A stretch of 6,591 bases of DNA from Campylobacterales bacterium (lineage in GTDB: Bacteria; Campylobacterota; Campylobacteria; Campylobacterales; JALSKU01). Positions within the stretch are counted from its first letter, which is position 1, and every line of letters begins with the position of its first letter. A model generated the notes under the pieces. The model saw only the letters and a program-made list of their open reading frames with translations, was not told the DNA's origin and made no database searches. Positions 4,237 through 6,591 of this stretch are shown piece after piece. The stretch lies in the NCBI GenBank assembly GCA_027038335.1, contig JALVWI010000298.1:1-6591 (forward strand). The letters run 5' to 3'. A program made the translations under genes and the position numbers.

Positions 4237-6591
4237 AGTACTAACTGTTACTAAAAGAAACGGAAGAATTGAACCGCTAGATATTACCAAGATCCAAAAA
4301 TATACAAAAGAAGCAGTGGATGGTTTAGAAAATGTAAGTCAAAGTGAGTTAGAGCTTGATGCTAGGATACAGTTTAGAGATGGAATTTCAACTGAGGAGA
4401 TACAGCAAACTCTTATAAAAACCGCTGTCGATAAGATAGATGTTGATAAACCTGATTGGACATTTGTAGCGGCTAGACTATTTTTGTATGATTTGTATCA
4501 TAAAGTGGGAAGAAATATCGGAGGAGAAAAAGGCAACCCTTACCCTTCTTTTAGAAAATATTTTGAAGCAGGTGAAAAAGAGGGTAGGATAGTAAAAGGA
4601 CTTAAAGATAAATATGATATTGATGAACTTGATGCCTATATAAAGCCTGAACGAGATATGCAGTTTAGCTATCTCGGTGTAAAAACACTAAACGATAGAT
4701 ATTTGTTGAAAAATAAAGAGGGAAGCCCCATAGAGTTACCTCAATATATGTTTATGGCTATAGCTATGTTTTTGGCTCAAAATGAGTTTGATAAAATGAG
4801 TTGGGCAAAAAGATTTTATGATCTTATCAGCAAATTTGAAGTGATGTTGGCTACTCCAACCTTATCAAATGCTAGAACTCCAAGACATCAGCTTAGTTCA
4901 TGTTATATAGGTAGTACTCCTGATAATATAGAAGGTATATTTGATACTTTTAAAGAGATGGCACTTTTGAGTAAATTTGGCGGTGGTATCGGCTGGGATT
5001 GGTGCAAAGTTAGAGGTATAGGAAGCAGTATAGACGGTCACAAAAATGCAGCCGGCGGAATAATTCCGTTTTTAAAGATAGCAAATGACGTGGCCATAGC
5101 TGTTGATCAGCTTGGTACTAGAAAAGGAGCTATTGCCGTATATGTAGAGCCTTGGCATATAGATATAGCAGACTTTTTAGATCTTAGAAAAAATTCAGGA
5201 GAGGAAAGAAGAAGAGCTCATGATCTATTTCCTGCTCTTTGGATAAATGATCTATTTATGAAAAGAGTGATAAATAATGAAAGATGGACGCTTTTTGATC
5301 CTTTGGATGTTCCTGATTTGACAGATGTTTGGGGTAAAGAGTTTGAAAAGAGATATATCGCTTATGAAAATGATGATAGTATCATCAAAGAGAATGTAAA
5401 TGCAAAAGATTTATGGAAAAAAATACTTTTAAGCTATTTTGAAACAGGGATGCCGTTTTTGTGTTTTAAAGATAATGCCAATAAAGTCAATCCAAATCCA
5501 CACGCAGGTATCATAAGAAGTTCTAACCTCTGTACAGAAATATTTCAAAATACTGATCCAAACCACTATCTTGTAAAGATCAAATTTGATGATGGTTCAG
5601 TTAAAACTTTTGAAGAAAATGATGAAGTAAAAGTTGGTGGAGATATAGTTAAAAAGGCAAAAAAACTTACAGCTCTTGATATGATAGATGGGAAAAAAGT
5701 ATTTATTGTGGAAAAAGAGAAGATTGACGGTAAAACAGCAGTTTGCAATCTTGCTAGTATAAATCTCTCAAAAATCAATACAAAAGAGGATATAGAGAGG
5801 ATTATGCCTATCGCTATAAGGATGCTTGATAATGTTATAGAGCTTAACTTTTATCCTCTTGAAAAAGTAAAAAATACTAATTTGCAAAGTAGATCTATAG
5901 GGCTTGGTGTCATGGGTGAAGCTCAAATGTTAGCTGAACAGCAAATAGAGTGGGGAAGTGATGGGCATTTTGAAAAGATAGATGAAGTTATGGAAATGGT
6001 TAGCTACAATGCCATAAAAGCTTCATCCAATCTTGCTCTTGAAAAAGGTAAATACCCCGAGTTTGAAGGTTCTAACTGGAGCAAAGGAGTTTTTCCGATA
6101 GATACGGCTAATGAAGAAGCAAAAAAACTAACACCTAACAGAGGCGGTTTGTTTGGATATGTTTATGACTGGGATAAGTTAAGGCAAAAAGTAAAAAAAG
6201 ACGGTATGAGAAACGGATATCTTATGGCTATAGCTCCAACGAGTTCTATATCCATCCTTGTCGGTACTACCCAGACAGTAGAGCCGGTTTATAAAAAGAA
6301 ATGGTTTGAGGAAAATTTAAGCGGCCTTATTCCCGTATGTGCACCAAACCTCAACATAGATACTTGGCGGTACTATACCCCAGCTTATGATCTTGATCAA
6401 AAACTTCTTGTAAAAGCTGGAGCTGTTAGACAAAAGTGGATAGATCAGGGACAAAGTCTCAATATATTTATGAAGCTTGAAAATGCATCAGGTAAATATC
6501 TTCATGAGATTTACTCACTTGCATGGAAATTGGGTATAAAATCAACCTATTATCTAAGAAGCCAATCCCCTCAAAGCGAACAAGATATAGC
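4226..6591 (+). CDS. nrdA: Class Ia ribonucleoside-diphosphate reductase, large (alpha) subunit, 3' end missing
   Basis: The frame is open to the window edge, giving 788 residues; only the tail, which should hold the C-terminal redox cysteines, is missing. It reduces ribonucleoside diphosphates to deoxy forms with the NrdB radical subunit. An N-terminal ATP-cone (VTKRNGRIEPLDITKIQKYT onward, about residues 7-100) implies allosteric activity control by ATP/dATP. Active-site residues are present: C226 (E. coli C225), N434, C436 and E438 in SNLCTE (E. coli N437, C439, E441), C507 in AVCNLASINL (E. coli C462), and the radical-transfer tyrosines Y775-Y776. C436 to C507 spans 71 residues against 23 in E. 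coli, owing to an insertion at about 443-495. From memory, H. pylori NrdA has a similar insertion, so it looks lineage-typical. The start, MPNRVLTVTKRNG, fits the family N-terminus. Identification is secure. Confidence 0.97.
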   Translation, partial: MPNRVLTVTKRNGRIEPLDITKIQKYTKEAVDGLENVSQSELELDARIQFRDGISTEEIQQTLIKTAVDKIDVDKPDWTFVAARLFLYDLYHKVGRNIGGEKGNPYPSFRKYFEAGEKEGRIVKGLKDKYDIDELDAYIKPERDMQFSYLGVKTLNDRYLLKNKEGSPIELPQYMFMAIAMFLAQNEFDKMSWAKRFYDLISKFEVMLATPTLSNARTPRHQLSSCYIGSTPDNIEGIFDTFKEMALLSKFGGGIGWDWCKVRGIGSSIDGHKNAAGGIIPFLKIANDVAIAVDQLGTRKGAIAVYVEPWHIDIADFLDLRKNSGEERRRAHDLFPALWINDLFMKRVINNERWTLFDPLDVPDLTDVWGKEFEKRYIAYENDDSIIKENVNAKDLWKKILLSYFETGMPFLCFKDNANKVNPNPHAGIIRSSNLCTEIFQNTDPNHYLVKIKFDDGSVKTFEENDEVKVGGDIVKKAKKLTALDMIDGKKVFIVEKEKIDGKTAVCNLASINLSKINTKEDIERIMPIAIRMLDNVIELNFYPLEKVKNTNLQSRSIGLGVMGEAQMLAEQQIEWGSDGHFEKIDEVMEMVSYNAIKASSNLALEKGKYPEFEGSNWSKGVFPIDTANEEAKKLTPNRGGLFGYVYDWDKLRQKVKKDGMRNGYLMAIAPTSSISILVGTTQTVEPVYKKKWFEENLSGLIPVCAPNLNIDTWRYYTPAYDLDQKLLVKAGAVRQKWIDQGQSLNIFMKLENASGKYLHEIYSLAWKLGIKSTYYLRSQSPQSEQDI

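Noticed and set aside
5552..5710. Intein remnant in nrdA
   Set aside because: No Cys/Ser block at the start, no terminal His-Asn, far too short, and apparently shared by relatives.
5566..5778. Minus-strand open frame opposite the NrdA insertion
   Set aside because: Phe/Ser/Thr-rich antisense shadow of a Lys/Asp/Glu-rich stretch.

Overview
The window reads as AT-rich chromosomal DNA of a Campylobacterota (epsilonproteobacterial) species, most like free-living Sulfurimonas/Sulfurovum-type bacteria. This rests on gene content and protein wording: the NrdA sequence matches what I recall of Helicobacter/Campylobacter NrdA, including a family-specific insertion. The order RluA-type synthase (reverse), purB, nrdA is also the order I recall from Campylobacter jejuni. 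No database search was possible, so the genus is a guess.

Layout. Positions 1-1762 carry a rightward cluster: the 3' part of a nucleoside phosphorylase-superfamily gene (5' end outside the window), rlmN (rRNA/tRNA adenosine C2-methyltransferase), and an unlisted 37-residue membrane microprotein. A leftward RluA-family pseudouridine synthase (1888-2778) converges on this cluster. A 120-bp divergent promoter region (2779-2898) then leads into purB (adenylosuccinate lyase), which overlaps nrdA (ribonucleotide reductase large subunit, running off the right edge) by 11 nt. No stretch longer than 125 bp lacks a gene. The 125-bp gap at 1763-1887 holds heptad repeats at both ends and, between them, only a weak 5-bp inverted repeat (1832-1836 with 1844-1848, no T-tract).

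Functions. rlmN and the pseudouridine synthase modify ribosomal or transfer RNA. purB and nrdA form a nucleotide-supply pair (AMP/IMP synthesis, then deoxynucleotides), and the overlap suggests coupled translation.

Two layers are not explained by the genes. First, two identical 16-bp near-palindromes (TGTTTCATGTGAAACA at 204-219 and 2087-2102), one base from the classic ParB-binding parS consensus, lie inside two different coding regions 1.9 kb apart. They suggest a chromosome-partition locus, hence an origin-proximal position. Second, phased 7-bp repeats (consensus TTTTAGG) sit at the 3' end of all four genes in the left half. They read in the direction of each gene, and each gene's own stop codon lies inside a repeat unit. 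Because 7 is not a multiple of 3 and nearly every unit carries a stop, the arrays act formally as stop cassettes in every frame.
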